Source: Chloroflexota bacterium
Lineage (GTDB): Bacteria; Chloroflexota; Chloroflexia; JAMDCE01
Direction: 5' to 3'
Length of the DNA: 7,570 nt
Assembly: GCA_023489135.1 (NCBI GenBank)
Contig: JAMDCE010000399.1
Span: 1 to 7,570, forward strand
The position numbers were made by a program, and so were the translations under genes. The notes below the pieces were generated by a model, which had not been told where the DNA came from, did not search any database, and worked only from the letters and a program-made list of their open reading frames with translations. Positions 1 to 6,955 of this stretch are shown in pieces. The stretch's first letter is position 1, and every line of letters begins with the position of its first letter.

Positions 1-912
1 GACCCAGACCATCTTTCGGCGGCCCTGAGCAAGTACTTTGCTACTGTCAATCCCTCTACTGCAGAACGCCCACGAGGCAGCCAGGGAGTAGCCATCGACG
101 GCAAAGCTCAGCGTGGCCGTCTATCCTTTGACCCCTCCGGTTGCCCCGTACACGCCTTAACCGCTTTGCTGCACGACTATGGAATTGTGCTTGCCAGCGA
201 ACCCATCGAAAACAAAAGTCAAACTGAAAAGGCCGAGGCAGAACTCACTGTGGCCCCGGCCCTGATCAAACGGATCGACTGGCAAGGGCGCGTGATGACT
301 GCAGATGCGCTCTTGTGTCAGCGCAAACTCTGCCAAGCTGTGCTTGACGGTCACGGAGACTACCTGCTGACGGTCAAGGAAAATCAGCCTACTCTTTATC
401 AGGATGTCCGTCTCCTCTTCGACCCGCCTTTTTGCAGATCACCCTTGGATGATTGGCGTGAGGTGAAGACAGTAGACCAGGGCCATGGACGGCACCAAGA
501 CACCCGTTTGCTGATTGCCTCGACTGACCTCGTCGGTTATTGCGACTGGCCCGGGCTGGCCCAAGTGTTCCGCCTGGAGAGGACTTGGCAGGAGCGAGGG
601 AAGACCAACCAGGAAGTGCAATACGGCATTACGAGCCTGCCGACAGGGGTGGCCGACGCTGCGCGATTACTGCAACTCAAACGGGGGCACTGGCAGATTG
701 AGAATGGCCTGCACCGTGTCAAAGATGTCACCCTCGGTGAGGACCGCAGCCTTGTTCACCTGGGTAAAGGGCCATCAGTGATGGCGATGCTGCGTGACGC
801 CACCCTTAGCCTCTTGCGCCGTGAGGGATATCGAGCGATCGCCCCTCGCCTGCGGTTCCACAGCCGCCACCCAGAGCTCGCTGTCGCTCTCATTACAGGG
901 GTAGGCCTTTAG
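1..912 (+). CDS. ISAs1-family DDE transposase, 5' partial
   Basis: This is the transposase of an ISAs1-family element, which cuts and rejoins the element's ends. The frame is open from the first base, so the gene begins outside the window; 303 residues are visible against roughly 370-380 for the family, so the N-terminal associated domain is mostly missing. The DDE triad is visible. The first Asp is in IDGKAQRG (codon 97-99), the second in TADALLCQ (304-306), and the Glu in HWQIENGLH (700-702), followed by the family-typical VTLGEDRS. A TTG at 166 could be mistaken for a start, but the first catalytic Asp lies upstream of it, so it is internal. The frame ends at TAG 910-912, on the edge of the terminal repeat. 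There is no frameshift in the visible part. Family assignment is firm; whether the element is still mobile cannot be judged. Confidence 0.93.
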   Translation, partial: DPDHLSAALSKYFATVNPSTAERPRGSQGVAIDGKAQRGRLSFDPSGCPVHALTALLHDYGIVLASEPIENKSQTEKAEAELTVAPALIKRIDWQGRVMTADALLCQRKLCQAVLDGHGDYLLTVKENQPTLYQDVRLLFDPPFCRSPLDDWREVKTVDQGHGRHQDTRLLIASTDLVGYCDWPGLAQVFRLERTWQERGKTNQEVQYGITSLPTGVADAARLLQLKRGHWQIENGLHRVKDVTLGEDRSLVHLGKGPSVMAMLRDATLSLLRREGYRAIAPRLRFHSRHPELAVALITGVGL

Positions 913-927
913 AATGCATAAGCCCTG
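912..927 (+). repeat. Candidate right terminal inverted repeat of the ISAs1 element
   Basis: The 16 bases GAATGCATAAGCCCTG follow the transposase stop codon directly. Read outward-in, they begin CAGGGCTTATGC, which matches the CAGGG-type ends known for ISAs1-family elements. The partner repeat is outside the window, so this rests on position and the CAGGG end only. Confidence 0.55.
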
Positions 928-2040
928 CCGACTCAAGCAGGCAATATTGCCTTGCTGGTCCGGGCAATCCTGATCAAGCGTTCCCTTTCCCAGACCGAAC
1001 TTGCCCGTACTTATCCTCGTGCCCTTGAACCGCGAACAACCGATCCCAAGCATGTCCTGCTCTACCGGGTGAAACGTCTCTCGCGCTTCTTGGCCAATGA
1101 CCAGGTCGATCCCCAAGCGGTTCAACTTGCGCTCCTGCCTTACGTTTTTGCCCGCCTCGGTCCGCTCTATCGAATCGGGTTATGTATCGATTGGACCTTC
1201 TTCGATGCGCCAACCTTTCGGGTGCAAATCCTCAAGATAGGCCTTGCCCGTGAAGGACGAGTCGTTCCCCTGCTTCAAGTGGCTTACAACCGTGACCGCT
1301 TGCCTAGAGGCAAGAGCCAGAATCAGATCGAAGAAGAGGCTCTTGCTGCTGTCTTGGCCGCCCTGCCCAAAAACTGTCGTCCCGTCATCCTCGCTGACCG
1401 CGGCTTTGCTCGCAGTGAAGTCTTTCAGTGGCTGAACGAGCGCAAACTTGACTTCGTTATCCGTATCAAAAAGGGCACTTGTATCACCGATGCCTGTGGC
1501 ACGTGCTGTAAACTCGGCGTAGACCTGACCTTACGCCGGGGCGAGCAACTCTGGTTGGGCAGGGTTCGCTATGCCCTCTACCACGATCACCCTTCCGATA
1601 TCTTTGTGAACTTCGGTTGCTCCTGGATTACTCCCGAGTCCGGCTCCACTCGCAAGAAACCGAAGGATCCTGAGCATCCCTGGTATCTGGCTACCTCAAT
1701 GCCGAGCATCAAGCTCGCCGTGGCCTGGTATCAACGGCGTTTCTGGATAGAAGAGGCTTTTAGAGATGACAAGAGTCGCTTGCTCCTTGACGATGTCCGC
1801 GTCGAATCCACGTTGCGTCTCAATCGCTTACTGATGGCCCTGACCATTGCCGTCTGCTGGCTATGCCTGATCGCCGACTCCAAGACCGGGGTCCTGCCAC
1901 CCAACTGGAATGCCCGCGTCGTTACCTGGGGCAAGGCCGGCCTCGTCCTGCAAGCCCTCGCCTACCTGGACACCTACTCCATACTCCCCAAAGTCCTTGA
2001 AGCAACCTAACACTGGGTATGCGTCAGGTGGTCATGAGTA
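928..2040 (+). mobile_element. IS4-family insertion sequence, left end interrupted by ISAs1
   Basis: This segment carries an IS4-family transposase whose reading frame emerges directly from the presumed end of the ISAs1 element. The most likely history is that ISAs1 inserted into the first few codons of the IS4 transposase, which would leave the IS4 left end upstream of the ISAs1 copy and outside the window. The right end is not resolved: no terminal repeat can be paired without the left end, and the boundary given (about 2040) is only a guess between the stop codon at 2010 and the promoter of the next operon. Confidence 0.6.
952..2010 (+). CDS. IS4-family DDE transposase, N-terminus disrupted
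   Basis: This is a cut-and-paste transposase of the IS4 family. The catalytic core is complete. The first Asp is D80 in LCIDWTFFD, the second is D149 in ILADRGFA, and the Glu is E267 inside the IS4 signature Y-(2)-R-(3)-E-(6)-K, seen as Y260, R263, E267 and K274. Numbering is from a TTG at 952, which is unlikely to be the native start: the same frame stays open upstream to 922 and reads LPTQAGNIALLV, a plausible family N-terminus, until it meets the ISAs1 end at 927. An ATG at 914 lies in another frame and inside the ISAs1 repeat. The native start codon and ribosome site are therefore probably lost or separated, and expression of this copy is doubtful even though the catalytic part has no stop or frameshift. 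Confidence 0.88.
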   Translation: MLVRAILIKRSLSQTELARTYPRALEPRTTDPKHVLLYRVKRLSRFLANDQVDPQAVQLALLPYVFARLGPLYRIGLCIDWTFFDAPTFRVQILKIGLAREGRVVPLLQVAYNRDRLPRGKSQNQIEEEALAAVLAALPKNCRPVILADRGFARSEVFQWLNERKLDFVIRIKKGTCITDACGTCCKLGVDLTLRRGEQLWLGRVRYALYHDHPSDIFVNFGCSWITPESGSTRKKPKDPEHPWYLATSMPSIKLAVAWYQRRFWIEEAFRDDKSRLLLDDVRVESTLRLNRLLMALTIAVCWLCLIADSKTGVLPPNWNARVVTWGKAGLVLQALAYLDTYSILPKVLEAT

Positions 2041-2069
2041 TTGACAAACGGTATTACCTAGCTTATACT
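2041..2069 (+). promoter_or_regulatory. Strong sigma-70-type promoter of the iron operon
   Basis: TTGACA at 2041-2046 is a perfect -35 box. It is separated by exactly 17 bp from TATACT at 2064-2069, a five-out-of-six -10 box. Transcription would start near 2076 and read into the FTR1-fusion gene, leaving a leader of roughly 180 bases before the ATG at 2260. It lies just outside, or at the very edge of, the IS4 element, so part of it could be IS-derived. Confidence 0.72.
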
Positions 2070-2078
2070 GCCCCATGT

Positions 2079-2099
2079 TATTAGGCTGCCCTAATATCA
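2079..2099 (+). promoter_or_regulatory. Palindromic operator, DtxR/IdeR-like iron box
   Basis: TATTAGG-CTGC-CCTAATA (2079-2096) is a perfect inverted repeat with 7-bp arms. Aligned from 2081, the sequence agrees at 13 of 19 positions with the published DtxR/IdeR consensus TWAGGTTAGSCTAACCTWA, although the symmetric TTAGG and CCTAA arms are closer together here (4 bp) than the outer arms of that consensus. The site begins about 10 bp after the -10 box and would cover the transcription start, a position suited to repression. An iron-dependent DtxR-family repressor is the natural candidate given the genes downstream, but another dimeric regulator is possible. Confidence 0.55.
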
Positions 2100-2242
2100 A
2101 TAGTAATGTCTGCCTACCCACTGCAGTATGGGCGCCTGATCACAGGGAATTTCCGTAAGAAGAATGACTGTGTTGCTAGACCTCCGAAACGCTTCGGCGG
2201 ACTGCTTACCGGTCTTGGATTTTGAATATCGTCAACGAATGG

Positions 2243-2251
2243 GGAGGGGAG
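2243..2251 (+). promoter_or_regulatory. Ribosome binding site that fixes the start of the FTR1 fusion
   Basis: The purine run GGAGGGGAG ends 8 bases before ATG 2260. The alternative in-frame ATG at 2164 has only a weak AAGAAG very close to it and would add 32 residues with no resemblance to FTR1 proteins. The start at 2260 is therefore preferred. Confidence 0.7.
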
Positions 2252-2259
2252 CAAGAACT

Positions 2260-3552
2260 ATGGTCGAATCTTTAGTCATCACGCTTCGAGAAGGCATCGA
2301 GGCAGCGCTAGTAGTTGGAATCATCCTAGCGTACCTCCAAAAGACTGGCCGGTCTAATCTCAATCGCTTTGTATTCGGGGGACTGGCTCTGGCGATAATC
2401 GCCAGTTTGGGGCTGGCAGCGGTTTTTCGAGCAATAGACTTCGACCCGGAAAATGAGATTCTGGAAGGCACTATGTTGGGTGTCGCCGGCATCTTCGTGG
2501 CGACGATGGTCATTTGGATGTGGAGAACCGCACGAAATATCAAAGGGGCGATGGAAAACCGATTGCAGTCCATCGTCGGAGCAGACGCCGACCCGGGTCA
2601 AGCCTTAGCACCAGGTCTCGCCCTTGCCGGATTCACTTTCTTTATGGTCCTTCGTGAAGGGATCGAAACGGTTCTGTTTCTCGCCGCGGCGACCGTTGGC
2701 GAATTTGATCTCCTGGCCGCCCTTGGAGCGGCGATCGGGATAGGTCTCGCGGTGCTTTTTGCCCTGCTTCTTACTCGCGGGAGCTTGCGCATCAATCTTC
2801 CTCGGTTCTTCACCGTCACCGGGGTAGTCCTTCTCGTGCTCGCCGTCAAGCTCATCATTGGGAGCGTCCACGAGTTCGCCGAAGTCGAATTGATCCCAAT
2901 GAATGGACAGGTCATGGCAGTCCTTGGCTATTTCGTCAGAGACGCCTCGTCGACAGTGATACTAATGGCTCTACTGGCCCTTCCAATGCTATTGGTTCTC
3001 TGGGACACCGGTAAGAAAGAGGGTGTTGCCCAGGCTTCGCGCGATCTCAATCCTGCCGAGAGGCGAAAGCTGCGTGCCCACACGCAACGCGACCTGGCCT
3101 GGCGCGGAAGCTTGACGTTTGCCACTTTGATCGTGCTGTTGGCGATGGCTACTTCCGTCTTCGCCAGCGCCAAGTCCATCGACCCAACTCCCACTCCAGT
3201 TACGCCCACTGGGGGCGAGATTCGTATCCCAATTTCCGATTTGCCAGATGGGGAAATGGCTAAGGTCTCCTATCAGTCACCGAAGGGAATTACCGTTAAG
3301 TTCATTGTCGTTGCCGAGGCTGGAGAAGCGCCTAAGACCGCGCTGGATGCGTGCCAGGTTTGCGGGCCAATTGGATACATGCAGCAAGAACATAATCTCA
3401 TTTGCAAGAATTGCAACGCTCCCATCCCGATATCAACGATAGGCAACGGCGGTGGGTGCAATCCAATTCCCCTGAAGTCGCACGTAGATGGCTCGTACTT
3501 GGTCGTGTCCGCGGGCGATTTGGACGCTGCTCAAAACATATTCAACAAGTAG
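2260..3552 (+). CDS. FTR1-family iron permease fused to a DUF2318 (FtrD-like) domain
   Basis: This is a membrane iron transporter of 430 residues. The N-terminal part (about 1-250) is FTR1: the two REGxE iron-binding motifs are R10-E14 in TLREGIEAA and R132-E136 in VLREGIETV, and seven hydrophobic segments are visible. A basic linker (about 250-283) suggests a cytoplasmic loop, and an eighth hydrophobic segment (about 284-303) would carry the C-terminus to the outer face. Residues 318-430 match DUF2318, with C365-x2-C368, GY 372-373, C382-x2-C385 and C400 in GGCNPIP; these cysteines could bind a metal or Fe-S centre. In Campylobacter the two parts are separate genes (cj1658 and cj1660). The protein starts at ATG 2260, whereas an in-frame ATG at 2164 lacks support. 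It is first in the operon, 31 bp before the first permease, behind a promoter and operator. The likely role is iron import with oxidation or reduction at the membrane; direction and chemistry are inferred from the family. Confidence 0.9.
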   Translation: MVESLVITLREGIEAALVVGIILAYLQKTGRSNLNRFVFGGLALAIIASLGLAAVFRAIDFDPENEILEGTMLGVAGIFVATMVIWMWRTARNIKGAMENRLQSIVGADADPGQALAPGLALAGFTFFMVLREGIETVLFLAAATVGEFDLLAALGAAIGIGLAVLFALLLTRGSLRINLPRFFTVTGVVLLVLAVKLIIGSVHEFAEVELIPMNGQVMAVLGYFVRDASSTVILMALLALPMLLVLWDTGKKEGVAQASRDLNPAERRKLRAHTQRDLAWRGSLTFATLIVLLAMATSVFASAKSIDPTPTPVTPTGGEIRIPISDLPDGEMAKVSYQSPKGITVKFIVVAEAGEAPKTALDACQVCGPIGYMQQEHNLICKNCNAPIPISTIGNGGGCNPIPLKSHVDGSYLVVSAGDLDAAQNIFNK

Positions 3553-3583
3553 CTGGCCAAGCCGCGTACTTGAGAGGTGAACA

Positions 3584-4927
3584 ATGCTGTTACGCATCCT
3601 ACGTGAGACCTTGTTCAGGCGAAAGAAACGGGTCACCCTGGCGATACTGGCTGTGCTTATCGGATCGTCGCTCGCCACTGCGCTTCTCAGTGTCTCAAAT
3701 GATATCTTGGACAGGGTGACCAAAGAAATGCGCTCCTATGGGGCGAACATACTACTGACGCCAGAATCCGAATCCTTGCAGCTAGAGTTTGGTGGGGTGA
3801 GTATCGCGCCGGAAGGCAGCCAAGGGCTCATCGATGAAGACGAACTCATCGGGCTAAAGACCATATTCTGGCGTAACAACGTTACGGGCTTCGCCCCATT
3901 CTTGAACCTAATGGTGACCGTGCCGAACGGAGACCAACTAGTCCTGACAGGCACTTGGTTTGACAAAGAACTCACCTTGCCGAAAGGCTCCACTCTATCG
4001 TCCGGGACATCGGACAAGACAAGCGCATCGGAGGCCGTCACGTTCAAGACCGGAGTGAGGTCTGTCTCGCCGTGGTGGAAGGTGAAGGGGGACTGGGTGA
4101 ACGACGCAGACCCCGACGGCGCCATCGTTGGATCGTCTGTTGCCGAGAGACTGGGCGTTACTGCCGGTGACAAGCTCGTGGTGACCCACGGGCAGCAAAC
4201 AAAAGAGCTACGAGTTGCCGGTGTCGTCACCTCTGGCGGCTACGAAGACAACCAGGTGTTTGTTTCACTTCCCACCGCTCAGGGATTGCTTGGCATTTCT
4301 AAGGGTGCTAGCAGAGTCCTCGTGAGCGCTTTGACAATGCCCAAGGAGAAATTGGCTCCGGATATCCGAAACAAGCGCCCTGAGGAGATGACTCCAGTTG
4401 AATACGAGAAGTGGTACTGCTCACCGATTATCGATGCGGTTGCCACGCAGATAAAAGAGGTGCTGCCGGGCGTCGAGGCGAAGCCAATACGCCAGATTTC
4501 GGAGGCAGAAGGATCGTTCGCGGTCAAGGTTCAACTACTAATCTTCATCGTGACGGCGGCGGCTTTGATGACGTCCGCGCTTGGCGTAATGACTACCATG
4601 ACGGCTGCGGTGCTCGAACGGCAGGGGGAGATAGGCTTGATGAAGGCGATAGGAGCGGAGAACCTGCAGGTAGCAACGTTGTTCCTGGCCGAGGGGGTGA
4701 TCATCGGCCTTGTCGGCGGAATATTCGGTTTTGCCGTCGGACACGCTCTCTCGGGTTACATTGGGATACAGGTATTCAACGTCAACATCGAACCCAGCCC
4801 AATGATCTTCCCAGTGTCAATCCTGTTGGCGGTCGGCGTAGCCCTGCTGGGAAGTGCCATTCCGGTTCACCGTGCCGTCCGAGTCGAACCTGTGAGGCTG
4901 CTCCGACAGACTGGGGGAGTGGAATGA
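3584..4927 (+). CDS. FtsX/MacB-type ABC permease, first of a pair (Cj1661-like)
   Basis: This is a 447-residue permease subunit of an ABC complex. It has the MacB/FtsX layout. A basic N-terminus and one transmembrane segment (about 17-37) precede a large extracytoplasmic domain (about 40-310). Three more transmembrane segments follow (about 318-338, 365-388 and 408-425), with ERQGEIGLMKAIGA before the third. The outer domain carries SPWWK at 162-166 followed by a GDW, also present in the next gene, and a WYC at 277-279 that the partner lacks. AGAGGTGA sits just before ATG 3584. Its last codons overlap the start of the second permease in an ATGA, so the two are translationally coupled. In FTR1/P19 clusters this pair is thought to work with the iron permease; the actual substrate is not known from sequence. 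Confidence 0.9.
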   Translation: MLLRILRETLFRRKKRVTLAILAVLIGSSLATALLSVSNDILDRVTKEMRSYGANILLTPESESLQLEFGGVSIAPEGSQGLIDEDELIGLKTIFWRNNVTGFAPFLNLMVTVPNGDQLVLTGTWFDKELTLPKGSTLSSGTSDKTSASEAVTFKTGVRSVSPWWKVKGDWVNDADPDGAIVGSSVAERLGVTAGDKLVVTHGQQTKELRVAGVVTSGGYEDNQVFVSLPTAQGLLGISKGASRVLVSALTMPKEKLAPDIRNKRPEEMTPVEYEKWYCSPIIDAVATQIKEVLPGVEAKPIRQISEAEGSFAVKVQLLIFIVTAAALMTSALGVMTTMTAAVLERQGEIGLMKAIGAENLQVATLFLAEGVIIGLVGGIFGFAVGHALSGYIGIQVFNVNIEPSPMIFPVSILLAVGVALLGSAIPVHRAVRVEPVRLLRQTGGVE

Positions 4928-6099
4928 ACAAGACCAACATGTTTGCTCGGGTTCTGGTCAAATCGGTGGTTAATCGCAGAACTAGAATCGTTGCCGCGAC
5001 TCTCGCGGTCTTGCTTGGCGTCTCCCTCATCTCGGCGGTAGCAGCAATCGCTTTTGATGCACGAGGTAAGGTGGGACGCGAACTTCGAAGTTACGGCGCC
5101 AACATCCTGATCAGTCCTAAGTCGGCGGAGATGGCGATAGGCACCGGGGGGCTCTCTTTCGGTGCGATCAGAGAGTCTGGATATCTTCGGGACGACGAGT
5201 TAAGCGTAGTTGCTTCTTCGGGATCGGCTGGTCAGATCGTCGGTTACGTTCCTTATCTCTACGGAGTCGTCGAGCTAGAGCAGCAGAAAGTGGTTCTGGC
5301 CGGAACCATATTTGAGCATGCCAAGGAGGTCAGCCCCTGGTGGCGGATAACCGGGGACTGGATCTCTCGCGGGGATGATAACGCGGCCATTGTGGGTGCT
5401 AACATCGCTAAGAAGCTCGGAATTGAAATTGGCCAGAAGGTGGACCTGCGCTACGGGGATAAGTCAACACCCTTCGATGTGGTCGGAATTGTCGACACGG
5501 GATCAGCCGAGGACAGCCAGGTTTTTGTGAATCTATCCGTGGCGCAACAACTTCTCGGCAAACCCAATGCTATCAACACCATTCAAGTCAGCGCTCTAAT
5601 TGATAGCGTAAGCGCGGCGACTATCGCGGCAGAATTACAGAGAGCGATTCCCCAGTCCAAGGTTTCCGTCGTTGGCCAGGTGGCGGACGCGGAATCGACT
5701 GTCGTTGGCAGGATTGAAACACTGTTATTTATCGTGTCGGCATTGGTCCTCTTGGCTTCAGCCCTGACCGTGGCCAGCACCATGCTGACCTCTGTTCTTG
5801 AGAGAACCAAGGAGATAGGTTTGATGAAGGCGCTGGGGGCCACCGATGGGCAGATTGCCGCTGTTTTCCTAGCCGAGGCGGTAGTGATTGGGGCGATCGG
5901 TGGAATTTTGGGCTCAGGAGCAGGTGCCATCACCGCGAGTGTGGCCAGTCGGACAGTTTTCGACGCCGTGATATCGTATAACCCTGTGGTCTTGCCTTTA
6001 AGCCTGGCTGCAGGTCTGACCGTGGCGCTAACTGCCAGCGCTCATCCTGTAAGGCGAGCTACCCAGATCGATCCAGCATTTACACTGAGAGGAGAGTGA
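4924..6099 (+). CDS. FtsX/MacB-type ABC permease, second of a pair (Cj1662-like)
   Basis: This is a 391-residue permease and a paralogue of the preceding gene. Shared features are a basic N-terminus with one transmembrane segment (about 21-43), the phrase ELRSYGANILISPKS after it, SPWWR at 137-141 followed by GDW, and a C-terminal FtsX domain with three transmembrane segments and ERTKEIGLMKALGA. It is shorter than its partner because it lacks two stretches of the outer domain: the segment before SPWW and the region carrying WYC. The start is ATG 4924, which overlaps the previous stop (ATGA) behind GGGGGAG. The same frame stays open far upstream to 4411, but that part is antisense-free shadow of the first permease and has no FtsX character. 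The two permeases probably form a heterodimer served by the ATPase that follows. Confidence 0.9.
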   Translation: MNKTNMFARVLVKSVVNRRTRIVAATLAVLLGVSLISAVAAIAFDARGKVGRELRSYGANILISPKSAEMAIGTGGLSFGAIRESGYLRDDELSVVASSGSAGQIVGYVPYLYGVVELEQQKVVLAGTIFEHAKEVSPWWRITGDWISRGDDNAAIVGANIAKKLGIEIGQKVDLRYGDKSTPFDVVGIVDTGSAEDSQVFVNLSVAQQLLGKPNAINTIQVSALIDSVSAATIAAELQRAIPQSKVSVVGQVADAESTVVGRIETLLFIVSALVLLASALTVASTMLTSVLERTKEIGLMKALGATDGQIAAVFLAEAVVIGAIGGILGSGAGAITASVASRTVFDAVISYNPVVLPLSLAAGLTVALTASAHPVRRATQIDPAFTLRGE

Positions 6100-6104
6100 T
6101 TCCG

Positions 6105-6791
6105 ATGAGAAAGAGTCTCGTCGTGGCCCAGAATCTGAAGAAATCATACGCCAATGGGACCTCCGCCTTAGACGGGGTTGACCTTACCGTGGATGAGGGG
6201 GAATGGGTAGCCATAATGGGCCCGTCAGGATCGGGCAAGACCACCCTGCTCAACCTGATCAGTTGCCTGGATAAGCCATCCAGCGGTTCATTGACTATCG
6301 ATGGCACCGCCGTAGCAGATCTGAGCCAGGGTGATTTGACGAAGTTCAGGCGGGATACGATTGGCCTGATATTCCAGCAGTTTCATCTGGTGCCGTATTT
6401 GACGGCGGTTGAGAACGTCATGCTCGCGCAGTATTTTCACAGCGTGGCAGATGAATTGGAGGCGCGAGAGGCCTTGGAAAACGTGGGACTCGGCCACCGA
6501 CACAAACACCTGCCAAACCAGCTATCGGGGGGTGAGCAGCAGCGCTTGTGCATTGCGCGGGCGCTCATCAACCATCCTAAGATTATCCTTGCCGATGAGC
6601 CCACGGGAAACCTGGACAAGATGAATGAGGAATTGGTGATGGGGCTAATCAGAAAGATGCACGCCGAGGGGCATACCATCATCATGGTGACCCACGATCC
6701 CGATATTGCCGATATGGCGGATAGAATTCTTCACCTTGACCACGGCAGAATGGTCCAAGATGCCGGGGTCGAAGCTTTGGCCGTTCCTTAG
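6105..6791 (+). CDS. ABC transporter ATPase, MacB/LolD type (Cj1663-like)
   Basis: This is the 228-residue nucleotide-binding subunit that would power the two permeases. All motifs are present: Walker A GPSGSGKT (39-46), Q-loop FQQ (90-92), signature LSGGEQQR (140-147), Walker B IILADEP (160-166), D-loop NLD (169-171) and switch His in THD (H197). Sequence around the Q-loop and TGNLD is typical of the MacB/LolD/FtsE group, which pairs with FtsX-type permeases. ATG 6105 is chosen because GGAG at 6091-6094 is 10 bases upstream; a GTG at 6096 overlaps the permease stop but would leave almost no space after the same site. The gene follows the second permease by 5 bases. It is the last clear operon member: no thioredoxin-like gene follows, and no convincing terminator is visible behind it. 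Confidence 0.93.
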   Translation: MRKSLVVAQNLKKSYANGTSALDGVDLTVDEGEWVAIMGPSGSGKTTLLNLISCLDKPSSGSLTIDGTAVADLSQGDLTKFRRDTIGLIFQQFHLVPYLTAVENVMLAQYFHSVADELEAREALENVGLGHRHKHLPNQLSGGEQQRLCIARALINHPKIILADEPTGNLDKMNEELVMGLIRKMHAEGHTIIMVTHDPDIADMADRILHLDHGRMVQDAGVEALAVP

Positions 6792-6883
6792 GTCTCTCGT
6801 CGACTCATCGATTTGCGCGCCTGATAGCCGAGATCTCAAACTCAGCGCCTTGAGCAATTCCACTGTTTCGCAAAAGTATTTGT

Positions 6884-6912
6884 TTGAGAACCCGTAGCGC
6901 CTGTTATAAAAT
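6884..6912 (+). promoter_or_regulatory. Candidate promoter of the TfoX-domain gene
   Basis: TTGAGA at 6884-6889 and TAAAAT at 6907-6912 are each one base from consensus and separated by 17 bp. They lie in the 164-base gap after the ATPase gene, which otherwise shows no gene and no clear terminator. A start near 6919 would give a short leader before GGAGG (6942-6946) and the ATG at 6956. Confidence 0.45.
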
Positions 6913-6955
6913 GGCGGGCAAATGCGTTTCGATTTCGTAGTGGAGGCGGAAAACG

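Larger units (their letters stand above)
1..927 (+). mobile_element. ISAs1-family insertion sequence, left end outside window
   Basis: The stretch is covered by an ISAs1-type transposase frame followed at once by GAATGCATAAGCCCTG, whose complement starts CAGGG, as expected for ISAs1-family terminal repeats. The left terminal repeat and the start of the transposase lie beyond the window. The right boundary at 927 is inferred from the CCCTG end and from the IS4 transposase frame becoming readable immediately afterwards. The target duplication (usually 8-10 bp in this family) cannot be checked without the left flank. Confidence 0.7.

Noticed and set aside
2181..2200. Hairpin CCGAA-ACGC-TTCGG in the leader, considered as terminator or attenuator
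   Set aside because: The stem is short, has a mismatch and is not followed by a T run; no alternative pairing was evident.
2106..2225. Possible 39-codon leader peptide between operator and FTR1 gene
   Set aside because: No ribosome site precedes it and the product shows no attenuation-type or conserved pattern.
2164..2259. In-frame ATG at 2164 extending the FTR1 fusion by 32 residues
   Set aside because: It has only a weak ribosome site and the added residues do not resemble FTR1 N-termini, whereas ATG 2260 has a strong purine-rich site 8 bases upstream and begins with a typical short FTR1 start.
2598..2915. Minus-strand open frames inside the FTR1 gene (105 and 88 codons)
   Set aside because: They lie opposite a well-supported membrane protein gene, have composition typical of shadows (Arg, Ser, Pro rich) and no family features.
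3736..4230. Minus-strand 164-codon open frame inside the first permease
   Set aside because: It is antisense to a clear FtsX-type permease, Ser/Pro/Thr rich, with no recognisable domain; treated as a shadow.
4411..4923. Open frame upstream of the second permease (171 extra codons)
   Set aside because: It overlaps the first permease in another frame, is rich in Arg/Gly with no FtsX features, and the ATGA overlap at 4924 gives the natural start.
6792..6955. Transcription terminator after the ATPase gene
   Set aside because: Short repeats such as CTCAA...TTGAG are present but there is no stable GC-rich stem followed by T residues.
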